The notes under the pieces are model-generated. The model saw only the letters and a list, made by a program, of their open reading frames with translations. It had not been told where the DNA came from and ran no database searches. Shown here in pieces: positions 9,088-17,538 of a DNA stretch of 64,000 nucleotides (its first letter is position 1; each line of letters starts with the position of its first letter). The DNA lies in assembly GCA_001189345.1 (NCBI GenBank), contig LFKV01000015.1, positions 186,001 through 250,000 on the forward strand, given 5' to 3'. The DNA is from Candidatus Paraburkholderia kirkii. GTDB taxonomy: Bacteria; Pseudomonadota; Gammaproteobacteria; Burkholderiales; Burkholderiaceae. Both the position numbers and the translations under genes were made by a program.

Positions 9088-9862
9088 ATGGCGACGGTAA
9101 TCGAGCAAGACGGCGGCCTGACGCTGCGGCACGTGAGCAAGCAGCGATACACCGACGACGATGCGCCGCCGGTGCTCGATCGCATCGACTTGTCGATTGC
9201 GCGCGGAGAGTTCGTGAGCATCGTCGGGGCGAGCGGTTGCGGGAAATCGACGCTATTGCGTCTCATCGTCGGGCTCGACGCCGATCATGAAGGCGAGATC
9301 GACTTCGACGGCGAGCGTGTCGTCAAGACGGATCTGTCGCGCGGCATCCTGTTTCAGGATCATCGCCTGTTTCCGTGGCTCGACGTCGCCCAGAACGTGG
9401 CCGTCGCGCTGCGTAATGCGCCGCTGTCGAAGGCGGAGAAGGCGCGCGCGGTCGCGGAGCACGTGGCGCTCGTCGGGCTGACGGGCTATGAGCGGCACTA
9501 TCCGCATCAGTTGTCGGGCGGCATGGCGCATGCGTATCGCGATTGCGAGAGGGCTCGTCAATCGGCCGCGGCTGCTTCTGCTCGATGAGCCGTTCGGCGC
9601 GCTCGATGCGCTCACGCGTGCCCGCCTGCAACTCGAATTGCAGCGCATCTGGGAGCGCGAGCGCATCACGATGGTGCTCGTCACGCACGACGTCGAGGAG
9701 GCCGTGCTGCTTTCGGATCGCATCGTCGTGATACAGGCGCGGCCGGGGCGTATCGGCGAGGTGGTGGATGTCGCGCTGCCGAGGCCGAGGAAGCCCGGCG
9801 ATCGCAAGGTCGGCGAGCTGCGCGACGGGATCGTGGAGACGTTCTTTACGGAAGTCGTCTAA
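9088..9862 (+). pseudogene. ABC transporter ATPase (SsuB/TauB type), frameshifted
   Basis: Cytoplasmic ATPase of the transporter. The N-terminal part has Walker A (GASGCGKST), the Q-loop region ILFQDHRLFPW and the signature LSGGM. The frame breaks near 9525, just after the signature. The other frame carries RIAIARGLVNRPRLLLLDEPFGALD (Walker B, D-loop) and VTHDVEEAVLLSD (H-loop), ending at 9862. A truncated product would lack Walker B and be inactive. It directly follows the second permease. Confidence 0.9.
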
Positions 9863-10246
9863 AGCTGGGCTTCGATTGCCGCCTTGTCGATCACCGACCA
9901 GACCTGCTCGATCTTTCCCTCGCGAAATTCATAGAAGACGTTCTCGTTGAAGACGACGCGTCTGCCGTCGATGCTCAGACCCATGAAGCCGGCCTTCGGC
10001 GTGCAGTCGAACAGCAGGCGGCTCGCAATGCGAGGCGGGTCGGCAATCAGCAGTTGAATGTCGAAGAAGAGATCCGGGATTTCGCGGAAGTCCTTTTCCA
10101 GCATCCCGCGATAGTCCGCGAGCGTGAGCGGCCGCCCGTTGTAGTGCAGCGTGTCGTGAACGAACGTGCCGAGGTTCTCCCAGTCCTGCGGTATTGAGGC
10201 AGGCGATGTAGGCGCGATAACGATCGGAAAGCGCGGGTTTGGTCAT
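9859..10246 (-). pseudogene. SnoaL-like (ester cyclase / NTF2-fold) protein, frameshifted
   Basis: Small NTF2-fold protein of the SnoaL-like polyketide-cyclase family, which in non-PKS bacteria has no fixed role. The start MTKPALSDRYRAYIACLN at 10246 is followed by a shift near 10195. The expected continuation, with LTLADYRGMLEKDFREIPDLFFDIQLL ... VVFNENVFYEFREGKIEQVWSVIDKAAIEAQL, is in the next frame and ends at 9859. It is convergent with the ABC ATPase gene, overlapping its stop by 4 bp. Confidence 0.75.
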
Positions 10247-10470
10247 GTCGGCTGCTCCTCGGTCAGGAAGTCGTGGACGCGGCATCGTGCTCTACCTTCC
10301 CTGCTTTTGCAAGCTCTCGCGCACGGCGTCTGCAGGCACGTACAGCGAAGGGGCGACCTCGATGGCGTCATGCCCGCGATCGTCGACGCCTCGCATCCGC
10401 CATCTTCGCGACACGATTTCATGAGGGTAAAATCGGCGCCCTGAGATCGGGTCCACGTCGCGGAGTGACA

Positions 10471-11256
10471 ATGCCGAAAAACATGAAGTCGTCTAGCGAT
10501 AAAAGCACCGCCGCGAAAGCGGATCGCGTTCCGGCTCCGCGTCACGCGGGGCGCAGTGCGTCGCAAGCCGTTTCGGTGGTCGCCGCGACTCTTCGCCGGC
10601 TGCTCACTGGAGAGAACGATTCGGAGTCGCTCGTCGTGACGATCGCCCACGAACTGGGCCTCGACATCATCGAAGGCCGTCTCAGGCCCGGCGACGATCT
10701 CAACTCCGTGGATCTCGCACAGCGCTTCTCCATCAGCCGCACGCCGGTGCGCGAGGCGCTCGCCTTGCTGGAGAAACACGGTCTCGTCGAGGTGCTGCCG
10801 CGCCGCCGGCCGCGCGTGCGCGGGGTGAGCATCGAGGAGCTGCGCAACATCTATGAGATTCGCGCCGCCATGCATGCGCTCGTGTGCGAAATCGTGGCGC
10901 AGCGCGCGAGCGACGAAGACATCGCGCTGTTGCGGAGCGGTTTCGAAGCGATGCGCGAGGCCGCCGAAGCCGGCGACGTCCACCAGTACTTTCTCGCCAA
11001 CATGACTTTCCACGAGACGGCGACGGGAATCTGCCGCAATCCGATGCTGCAGCGCTCGCTCGACATGCTCGGTCTCACCACGTTCAATTTGCGATATCAA
11101 TCGCTGTCCCAGTCGGGACGCATCAAGTGTTCGCTCGAAGACCACTGTCTGCTCATGCGCGCCTTCGAGGATCGCAATCCCACGCTCGCCTCCGCGATCA
11201 TCCGCAACAACATCCAGACCGCGCTGAAGGTGCTGGAGCAGAGCTTCAACAAGTAG
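10471..11256 (+). CDS. GntR-family transcriptional regulator (FCD/FadR-type)
   Basis: 261-aa regulator. After a basic N-terminal tail of about 50 residues comes the GntR winged helix (IIEGRLRPGDDLNSVDLAQRFSISRTPVREALALLEKHGLVEVLPRRRPRVRGV), then an all-helical FCD ligand domain with the typical IYEIRAAMHALVCEIVA and MTFHETATGICRNPMLQRSL helices, where Asp/His residues usually bind a metal. It is intact, in contrast to the catabolic genes downstream. The start follows GGAGTGACA. Palindromic sites AAGTGT-NN-ACACTT occur directly downstream and between the following genes, so it probably represses that cluster with an acyl-CoA or aromatic acid as inducer (inference). Confidence 0.9.
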   Translation: MPKNMKSSSDKSTAAKADRVPAPRHAGRSASQAVSVVAATLRRLLTGENDSESLVVTIAHELGLDIIEGRLRPGDDLNSVDLAQRFSISRTPVREALALLEKHGLVEVLPRRRPRVRGVSIEELRNIYEIRAAMHALVCEIVAQRASDEDIALLRSGFEAMREAAEAGDVHQYFLANMTFHETATGICRNPMLQRSLDMLGLTTFNLRYQSLSQSGRIKCSLEDHCLLMRAFEDRNPTLASAIIRNNIQTALKVLEQSFNK

Positions 11257-11279
11257 ACGCGCCGCCGTTCCCGAATTCC

Positions 11280-11293
11280 AAGTGTGTACAGCC
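11280..11293. promoter_or_regulatory. Candidate GntR operator, site A (half-conserved)
   Basis: AAGTGT-GT-ACAGCC. The left half matches the repeated site AAGTGT-NN-ACACTT exactly, while the right half keeps only ACA. It lies 23 bp after the stop codon of the GntR gene and overlaps the foot of the hairpin at 11293. Confidence 0.5.
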
Positions 11294-11323
11294 TGCCGTG
11301 GATGTGTATCCACGGCAGATCGT
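11293..11323 (+). terminator. Terminator-like hairpin after the GntR gene
   Basis: Perfect 11-bp inverted repeat CTGCCGTGGAT / ATCCACGGCAG with a GTGT loop (11293-11303 and 11308-11318), followed by T-rich sequence (ATCGTTTATCGCATTTTT). It lies between the regulator gene and the first catabolic gene, so the two are probably separate transcripts. Confidence 0.6.
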
Positions 11324-11363
11324 TTATCGCATTTTTCAGTAAATACGTGCTTTAACGACGTTT

Positions 11364-11377
11364 AAGTGTACACACTT
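11364..11377. promoter_or_regulatory. Candidate GntR operator, site B (perfect palindrome arms)
   Basis: AAGTGT-AC-ACACTT, both 6-bp arms exact. It lies 17 bp upstream of the enoyl-CoA hydratase ATG, within the expected promoter or early transcribed region, and so is well placed for repression of the operon. Confidence 0.75.
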
Positions 11378-11394
11378 TGACACGGAGGCGCTCG

Positions 11395-12370
11395 ATGAAA
11401 CAATACGAAACGCTGCTGTTGAAACAAGACGCACACGTCCTGACTATCGTTCTGAACCAGCCCGGCGCGGGCAACGCGCTGAACACGCAGATGCTCACGG
11501 AGGTCGTGGATGCGCTGGCATCGCTGTACGTCGATCCTGAGGATGTGCGCTGCATCGTGCTGACGGGCGCGGGCGACAAGATCTTCTGCGCGGGCGGCGA
11601 TCTGAAAGAGCGCAAAGGCATGACCGAAGAGGCATGGCGACGCCAGCACGCGCTTACCGAACAGATGATGCGTCACCTGCAGGAATGCCCGATTCCCGTC
11701 ATCGCGGCCATCAACGGAGCCGCGTTCAGCGGCGGCTGCGAGCTGGCGGTCGCGGTGGATTTCGCCTACGCAAGCGAGACTGCGCGGTTCGCGTTGACCG
11801 AGGTGACGCTCGGCATCATTCCGGGCGCGGGCGGAACGCAAAACCTGCCGCGCGCCTGTGGCATCCGGCGGGCCAAGGAGATCGCGCTAACCGGGCAGCC
11901 GTTCTCGGCGCGGGAGGCGCCCGAATGGGGGCGTGGTCAACAAGGTTTGCCTGCCCGGCGCACTGATGGACGAAACACTCGCCGTCGCCAGACGTATCGC
12001 CGATAACGCGCCGATCGCGGTCCGGCAGGCCAAGAAGTCGCTGAACATGGCCACGCAGTCGGACTTGTCGACCGGCTACCGGTTCGAACTCGAGCCCTAC
12101 TATCGCACGATTCCCACGCAGGACCGCGTTGAAGGCGTGCTCGCCTTCAACGAGAAACGCAAGCCGCGCTTCCAGGGCATGTCAGTCTCCGGTCTGCATG
12201 ACGGCCGCGCGTTCCCGCGCCGCACCGTCATGCAAAGTGTCCACACTTCCCCGCGTTTTCCCAAGGTAATCAATCCGTCGGCGCAGCCTCGTCAGGCGCC
12301 GCCAGCTCCGTGCGCATTGGCCTGGAGCCATATTCTCATGAGTTTCGGCGCCGATCGCTGGGCTCATTAA
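11395..12370 (+). pseudogene. Enoyl-CoA hydratase/isomerase family, frameshifted
   Basis: Crotonase-fold enzyme that hydrates 2-enoyl-CoA intermediates. It starts MKQYETLLLKQDAHVLTIVLNQP behind GGAGG. Oxyanion-hole segments are FCAGGDLKERKG and AAINGAAFSGGCELAVAVDFAYAS, followed by TEVTLGIIPGAGGTQNLPR with the catalytic Glu region. The frame breaks in a G5 run near 11927-11931. The C-terminal part (VVNKVCLPGALMDETLAVARRIADNAPIAVRQAKKSLN ... AFNEKRKPRF) is in the next frame. Family members end near 12180, so the open frame to 12370 is run-on and passes through operator site C. Confidence 0.88.
12235..12248. promoter_or_regulatory. Candidate GntR operator, site C (perfect palindrome arms)
   Basis: AAGTGT-CC-ACACTT, exact in both arms. 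It lies about 55 bp after the family-typical end of the hydratase gene and 254 bp before the CoA-transferase start, in what should be the intergenic region between them. Confidence 0.72.
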
Positions 12371-12382
12371 GTGTCGACAGAA
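12369..12382. promoter_or_regulatory. Candidate GntR operator, site D (half-conserved)
   Basis: AAGTGT-CG-ACAGAA: exact left arm and a right arm matching ACA only. It is 61 bp upstream of site E, so the pair could bind two dimers. Confidence 0.5.
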
Positions 12383-12429
12383 TCATTGACAAGAGCTAAA
12401 AACGGCGTACCATCGCTTCCAACAAACCG

Positions 12430-12443
12430 AAGTGTCGACACTT
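12430..12443. promoter_or_regulatory. Candidate GntR operator, site E (20-bp perfect palindrome)
   Basis: AAGTGT-CG-ACACTT, extended to the 20-bp perfect palindrome CCGAAGTGTCGACACTTCGG at 12427-12446. It lies 45 bp upstream of the chosen CoA-transferase start at 12489, making it the best operator candidate in the window. Confidence 0.8.
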
Positions 12444-12488
12444 CGGCGATTCCTAAACCGGATGCACAGGCCGACGAGCAGAGCTGCG

Positions 12489-13709
12489 ATGACCTCATCT
12501 TCCGAAAACCGCGATAGCCGACGTCACGACGAACCCGCACCCGCGCTGAACGGCGTGCGCATCCTCGATCTTTCGATGTTTCTCGCCGGGCCGTTCTGCA
12601 CCCAGCAACTCGCCGATCTCGGGGCGGAGATCATCAAGATCGAACCGAAGAGCGGCGACTCGACGCGCATGCTGCCACCGCATTTCCACAACGGCGAGAG
12701 CCTCTATTTCCTGAGCGCGAACCATTCGAAGAAGGGCATGGTGCTCGATCTCGCGCAGGCCGAGGGACGTGAGATTCTCTACCGGCTCGCGGCAGGCGCC
12801 GACGTGGTGGTGGACAATTTCCGTCCGGGCGTCACAACGAAGCTGGGCGTGGATTTCGCCACGCTCTCCGAGATCAATCCGCGCATCGTGTGCTGCTCGA
12901 TCTCGGGCTATGGGCAGGACGGCCCTTACGCGAAGCGGCCGGCCTACGACATGATCGTGCAGGCGCTGTCGGGCGGCATGAGTCTGACCGGCGAGCCCGG
13001 CGCCTGCGCGGTGCGGGCGGGCATTCCCATTGGCGACATCTGCGCGGGTCTGCATGCGGTGATCGGGATCCTCGCGGCGCTCAGGGAGCGCGAGCAGTCG
13101 GGCAAGGGCCAGTTCATCGATATTTCGATGCTCGACGTGCAGGTGGCAATGCTGTCGTATCAGGGCGTCTATCACCTGTTCTCGGGCGACGTGCCCGGGC
13201 GTCAGGGGCGCGGTCATGCGTCATTCCGACCTATGCGTCGTTCGAGGCGGCCGATGGAAACAACGTGCTGATCTGCGCCAACACCGAAAAGATGTGGCAG
13301 GCGCTCTGTGACGTGCTCGAGCTGCCGGACCTGCCCGCCGACCCGCGCTTCATCACCAACGAACCGCGACGCGCTGGAGCCGCTACTGACCCGGGCGTTT
13401 CTCGGCCGCACGCGCGACGCATGGCTGCAACGTCTGAACGAGCAGGGCGTGCCATGCGCGCCGGTGAATTCGGTCGCGGATGCGCTTGCCGATCCGCACG
13501 TGCGTCATCGCGGCATGGTGCATCCGCTGACGCACCATCTGGGCGGCGAGATCGACGTGCTCGGCAATCCCATCAAGCTCTCGCGTTCACCGTGCGGAAC
13601 GTTTCGCAGCCCGCCGCTGCTCGGTCAGCATACCGAAGAGATCCTGCGCGAGCTATCGTATGCCGCCGATGAAATCGGCAGCCTGAGGGCGCGCGGCGTC
13701 ATTGCGTAA
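12489..13709 (+). pseudogene. CaiB/BaiF-family CoA-transferase, two frameshifts
   Basis: Class III CoA-transferase moving CoA between acyl-CoA donor and acid acceptor. It starts MTSSSENRDSRRHDEPAP. In-frame ATG/GTG-like codons upstream overlap operator site E and are less likely starts. Family motifs are ALNGVRILDLSMFLAGPFCTQQLADLGAEIIKIE, VVDNFRPGVTTKLGVDF and SISGYGQDGPYAKRPAYD, with the catalytic Asp region nearby. The frame shifts near 13216-13226 (VIPTYASFEAADGNNVLICANTEKMWQALC in another frame) and shifts back near 13362 (NRDALEPLLTRAFLGRTRDAWLQRLNEQGVPCAPVN). The two shifts restore the original frame and the normal stop at 13709. Confidence 0.9.
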
Positions 13710-13774
13710 GTGGCCCGGCCCATCGGGAAGATGCAGAAAATCACTCCAGAGGACAGTTCAAAGAGGACGACGAC

Positions 13775-14206
13775 ATGGAATTCAAGACACCCATCGTTCC
13801 GCAGGCGAATCAGCGCCTGTCGGCCGACTATCTCCGCTTCGACAGCGCCGGTGCGCATCTCGTCGGGCAGCGCTGCGACGTGTGCGGCACGCAGTTGTTC
13901 CCCAAGACCGGGATCTGTCCCGGCTGCCAGTCGGAGCAGCTGACCGATGTCGCGCTGCCGCGCCAGGGCACGCTCTACAGCTGGTCGATCGTGCATGTCG
14001 CGCCGAAACCCTGGGTAACGCCCTATGTGATCGGCTATGTCGACCTGCCGGAAGGTGTCCGGGTGTTCGCGCATATCGGTGGCGACCCGCAAACGCTCAA
14101 AATCGGCATGCCCGTGGCACTGTACGCGTCCGCGGTCGTCGCGCACGAACGCGAGCCCGGCACGCCGCTCTTCACCTTCAACCCTGTCTCCGCGGAGAAC
14201 TCGTGA
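13775..14206 (+). CDS. DUF35 zinc-ribbon/OB-fold protein
   Basis: 143-aa protein with an N-terminal rubredoxin-like zinc ribbon (CDVCGTQLFPKTGICPGC) and a C-terminal OB-fold (LYSWSIVHVAPKPW...VIGYVDLPEGVRVFAHI). Members of this family (ChsH2 type, or partners of SCP2-type thiolases) form complexes with lipid-transfer-like thiolases or MaoC-like hydratases and position acyl-CoA substrates. Its stop codon overlaps the ATG of the thiolase gene, which supports a joint function. It is intact. Confidence 0.87.
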   Translation: MEFKTPIVPQANQRLSADYLRFDSAGAHLVGQRCDVCGTQLFPKTGICPGCQSEQLTDVALPRQGTLYSWSIVHVAPKPWVTPYVIGYVDLPEGVRVFAHIGGDPQTLKIGMPVALYASAVVAHEREPGTPLFTFNPVSAENS

Positions 14207-15346
14207 TGCGTAAGGTCTCAGTGATCGGCACGGGCATGATCAAGTTCGGCAAATATCCCGATGTGAGCCTCGCCGATCTCGGCTGGCCCGCCGTGAAGCA
14301 GGCGATTGCTGATGCGGGCATCGATGCGCGCGACCTCGATGCGCTCTTCTGCGGCACCGGTCTCGGCGGCCCGATGCCCGGCCAGCGCGTCTTCGGGCGC
14401 CTCGGCATCGCGGGGCTGCCGATCATCAACGTCGAGAACGCGTGTTCGAGCGGCTCGTCCGCGCTGAGTCTCGGCTATACGGCGATCGCGAGCGGCCGCT
14501 ACGACATCGTCATGGTGACGGGCGTCGAGAAGCTGACGAAGTTCAACGGGGGGCACGATTCCGCTGGAAAAGGAGGACTGGGAGGTCAGCAACGGCCTCG
14601 TGATGCCGGCGCTGTACGCAATGCGCGCTCGCCGCTACATGCACGACTTTGGCCTCACGAAGGAGCAACTCGCGAACGTCGTCGTGAAATCGCGCCGCCA
14701 CGCCGCCCTGAACCCGGATGCCCAGTTGCGCAAGGAGACCACCATCGGGGAAGTGCTCGAGTCGCGCATGATCGCCGATCCCTTCACGCTGTTCCAGTGC
14801 TGCCCAACCGGCGGCGGCGCCGCTGCGATCATCCTGTGCGTGAGCGATCTGGCGCGCAAGTACAGCGACCGGCCGGTGAACGTGGCGGCCTCGCATGTCG
14901 TGTCGGGCGTGTTCAAAGGCGGCTTCCGCGACATGGCGAGTCCCGAGATCATCGTGCGCTGCGCGAAAGATACCTATGAGGAGGCGGGCATCGGGCCGGA
15001 GGACATCGACGTGGCGGAGGTCCACGATGCGTTCACCAGCGCCGAACTGATGTACTACGAGGCCTTCGGCTTCTGCGGACGCGGCGAGGCGGCGCAATTG
15101 CTGGACAGCGGCGCGACTTCGCTGGGCGGCCGCATTCCGGTCAATCCGAGCGGCGGGCTGCTGTCGAAAGGGCATCCGGTGGCGGCGACCGGCGCGGCGC
15201 AGGTCGTCGAAGTGGTGCGGCAGCTTCAGGGGCGCTGCGGCGGCCGGCAAGTCGAAAACGCGAAGGTCGGACTGACGCACGCGACGGGCGGTGGCATCAG
15301 CGGCTTCGATCATGGCGTTTGCGCCGTGCATATCTTCACGGTCTGA
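14206..15346 (+). pseudogene. SCP2/thiolase-family protein (acyl-CoA acetyltransferase-like), frameshifted
   Basis: Thiolase-superfamily enzyme for C-C cleavage of 3-ketoacyl-CoA. It starts MRKVSVIGTGMIKFGKYPD, with ATG overlapping the upstream TGA. The nucleophile Cys is in NVENACSSGSSALSLGY. The frame breaks in a G6 run near 14550-14556. The rest (IPLEKEDWEVSNGLVMPALYAMRARRYM ... EVHDAFTSAELMYYEAFGF ... NPSGGLLSKGHPVAATGAAQ) is in another frame, with the His of EVHDAFT and of GHPVAATG. The end at 15346 is 3 bp before the hydrolase start. The arrangement with DUF35 matches 'lipid-transfer protein + OB protein' pairs. Confidence 0.9.
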
Positions 15347-15348
15347 TC

Positions 15349-16140
15349 ATGCCAGCCGACGCGATGGAACTGCATTCCAGCATTCGGGGAGCCGGCCGCG
15401 ACCTGGTGCTGCTGCATCCGGTGGGGCTCGATCACGCCGCGATGGACACGCTCGCCACGCTCGCGGCCCGCACGCATCGCGTCGTGTCGATGGATCTACG
15501 CGGCCACGGCGCATCGCTGAATGCGCCGCCGGGCTCGTCGCTGGAGGACTGGGCCGACGATGTCCACGTGACGATTCGCGCCGTTGCGCGGGTCCCGCCG
15601 TCGTGCTGGGCGTGTCGCTGGGCGGCATGGTCGCGCAGACGCTGGCATGGTCCGGAATCGGTGTCCGCGCTGGTGCTGTGCGGCTGCACCGGCACGTTTC
15701 CGGCTGAGGTGTGCGACATCCTGCGCGAACGCGGACGCGCGGCCGAGCGTGACGGCATGAGCGCGGTGATCGAACCGACGCTGGATCGCTGGTTCACGCC
15801 GGACGGGCGCCGCGGACCATTCATCGGACACGTGCGCGAACGGCTGTTGCGCGATCGTGTGTCGAACTGGTCCGCGACGTGGCATGCGATCGCGCTGCAC
15901 GACATGCTGCCGAAGCTCGGTGCAGTGCGGGTGCCGACGCTCGTGGTCGCCGGTGAATGCGATGCCGCCACGCCACTCGCCGCGACCCGCGAGCTCGCCG
16001 GCGCCATCCCCGGGGCGCGCTGGGTCGTGCTGCCGGGGGCGCCGCACATGATGCAGATGGAAAGCGGCGCCGCGCTCAATGTCGCGCTGATGGATTTCCT
16101 CGCCGGCGCGCGGGCGGAATCGGCGGAGGCATCGTCATGA
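15349..16140 (+). pseudogene. Alpha/beta hydrolase (enol-lactonase-like) 1, two compensating frameshifts
   Basis: Alpha/beta-hydrolase fold similar in layout to 3-oxoadipate enol-lactonase. Conserved parts are DLVLLHPVGLDHAAMD (oxyanion region), VVSMDLRGHGAS, VPTLVVAGECDAATP (acid Asp) and PGAPHMMQMES (catalytic His). The nucleophile elbow GVSLGGMVAQTLAWSG exists only in another frame between about 15592 and 15660. The main frame reads CWACRWAAWSRRRWHG there and lacks Ser in the elbow context. The overall frame stays open because the two indels cancel, so a full-length but nucleophile-less protein is encoded. Confidence 0.82.
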
Positions 16141-16878
16141 GCCTCTCCGCGCGGCCCGGCGCAGATCTTCATCACACGCTGCATGCGGCATCCGCGAATC
16201 TGCCGACCTTTCTGCTGATCCATCCGCTCGGCGCCGACCACACGTTCTGTGACGTGTGCATCGATGTGTGGCGCGGCCGGATCGCCTGTCTCGCGTGCGA
16301 TCTGCGCTGCGCGGGCGAATCGCCCGGCGCGGACCGGCCGCCTTCGATCGCCACGTACGTCGCCGATCTCCACGCGTTGTGCGTGTCGCTCGGCATCGGA
16401 ACGGTGGCGCCGGTGGGCTGCGCGATCGGCGCGATGATCGCCGCCGCCTATGCCGCCGCTCATCCGGACGCAGCCGTGGCGCTGGTGTTGTCGAATCCGG
16501 TGGCGCGCTCGTCGGCGGAAGCGGCGCGGCGTCTCGCCGAACGCGCGCGGCTCGTGCAGGGCGGCGGCATGCAGGCGATCCTGCCCGGCACCGTCGAGCG
16601 GCCTTTCCTCAATCAGCCCGACGACGCTCGTCGCGCGCACTATTGCCGCCATCCGTTGTCCGGCGCTCGTTGTAGCCGGGGAGCACGACGTATTGTTTCC
16701 TCCGGACGAAGTCCGGGCGGTGCGGGACCTCATTCCGGACGCGCGCTACGTGCGCTTCGACGGCGCGGCGCACTTCGTTCCTTACCAGATGCCGGCGGCC
16801 TTCGCCGCAGCGGTCCTCGACTTTCTCGCCGAGGTTCCGCGTGACCAATCAACCGGAGCACTTCATCTTGAAAAATAA
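16137..16878 (+). pseudogene. Alpha/beta hydrolase 2, frameshifted
   Basis: Second alpha/beta hydrolase, ATG overlapping the stop of the first. Seen in frame: MSLSARPGADLHHTLHAASANLPTFLLIHPLGADHTF, ACDLRCAGESPGAD, and VAPVGCAIGAMIAAAYA, where the elbow reads G-C-A-I-G with Cys at the nucleophile position. After about 16620 the sequence continues in another frame: RCPALVVAGEHDVLFPPDEV and FDGAAHFVPYQMPAAF (catalytic His), ending at 16878. The stretch between the two parts seems short for the family, so a small deletion may accompany the shift. Confidence 0.78.
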
Positions 16879-17452
16879 GGGATCTCTGATCGTGCTTGCC
16901 CATCCGGCGCCGCACTTCGAAGAAGAATTCAACGCGTGGTACGACACCGAGCATCTGCCCGAACGCATGGCGGTGCCCGGCTTCGAGGCGGCGCGCCGCT
17001 ACGTGTGCGTTTCGGGACGTCCTTCCTATCTTGCCGTGTACGACATGGAAAGTCGCGACGTGCTGGAAAGCGAGGCTTACCTGGCGGTGTCCTTCGACCG
17101 CTCGAGCCCGTGGACGAAGCGCGTGACGAGCCGCTCGCGCGTGCATCGCTCAGCGGGTGTGCAGATCTATCCGGGTCATGCGCTGACGCCGGCCGCCGCG
17201 CACACGCTGATGCTGCGCTTTGGCGGCCTGGAGCGCGACGCGGCGGAGGTGATCGTCGCGGGCATGCGGGCAAATTTCGAAACGCTCGCGCAAACCGTGC
17301 AAGTGCGGGTGTTCGCTCACGATGCGGACACGGGAACCGATTTCATCGGCCTTGTGGATGCACTCGGCCCGGTGGGCGACACCATCGATCACAGGCTGTT
17401 CGGCGACTACGCCAAGGCGCTCGATCTGGCGAATCTATACGCGCCGTATTGA
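16841..17452 (+). CDS. EthD/ABM-like dimeric alpha-beta barrel protein
   Basis: 203-aa cytoplasmic protein, GTG start, overlapping the end of hydrolase 2 by 38 bp because of that gene's shifted frame. The N-terminal half has the dimeric alpha-beta-barrel signature FEEEFNAWYDTEHLPERMAVPGFEAARRY, and a second barrel-like half follows. Members occur in aromatic/sterol degradation operons as small isomerase, decarboxylase or unknown-function proteins. It is intact and the last gene of the cluster. No enzymatic role can be proved from sequence. Confidence 0.7.
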   Translation: MTNQPEHFILKNKGSLIVLAHPAPHFEEEFNAWYDTEHLPERMAVPGFEAARRYVCVSGRPSYLAVYDMESRDVLESEAYLAVSFDRSSPWTKRVTSRSRVHRSAGVQIYPGHALTPAAAHTLMLRFGGLERDAAEVIVAGMRANFETLAQTVQVRVFAHDADTGTDFIGLVDALGPVGDTIDHRLFGDYAKALDLANLYAPY

Positions 17453-17471
17453 AGCAGATTGAATGTCCGCT

Positions 17472-17485
17472 AAGTGTATACACAA
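17472..17485. promoter_or_regulatory. Candidate GntR operator, site F (half-conserved)
   Basis: AAGTGT-AT-ACACAA: exact left arm, right arm 4 of 6. It lies 20 bp after the EthD-like gene and 52 bp before the IS630 element, so it may once have served a gene now displaced by the IS. Confidence 0.45.
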
Positions 17486-17538
17486 AATTGACGGATTAGT
17501 TTGATGTGCCGGCGTTTCGCACGAGAGAACGCGAGCTA

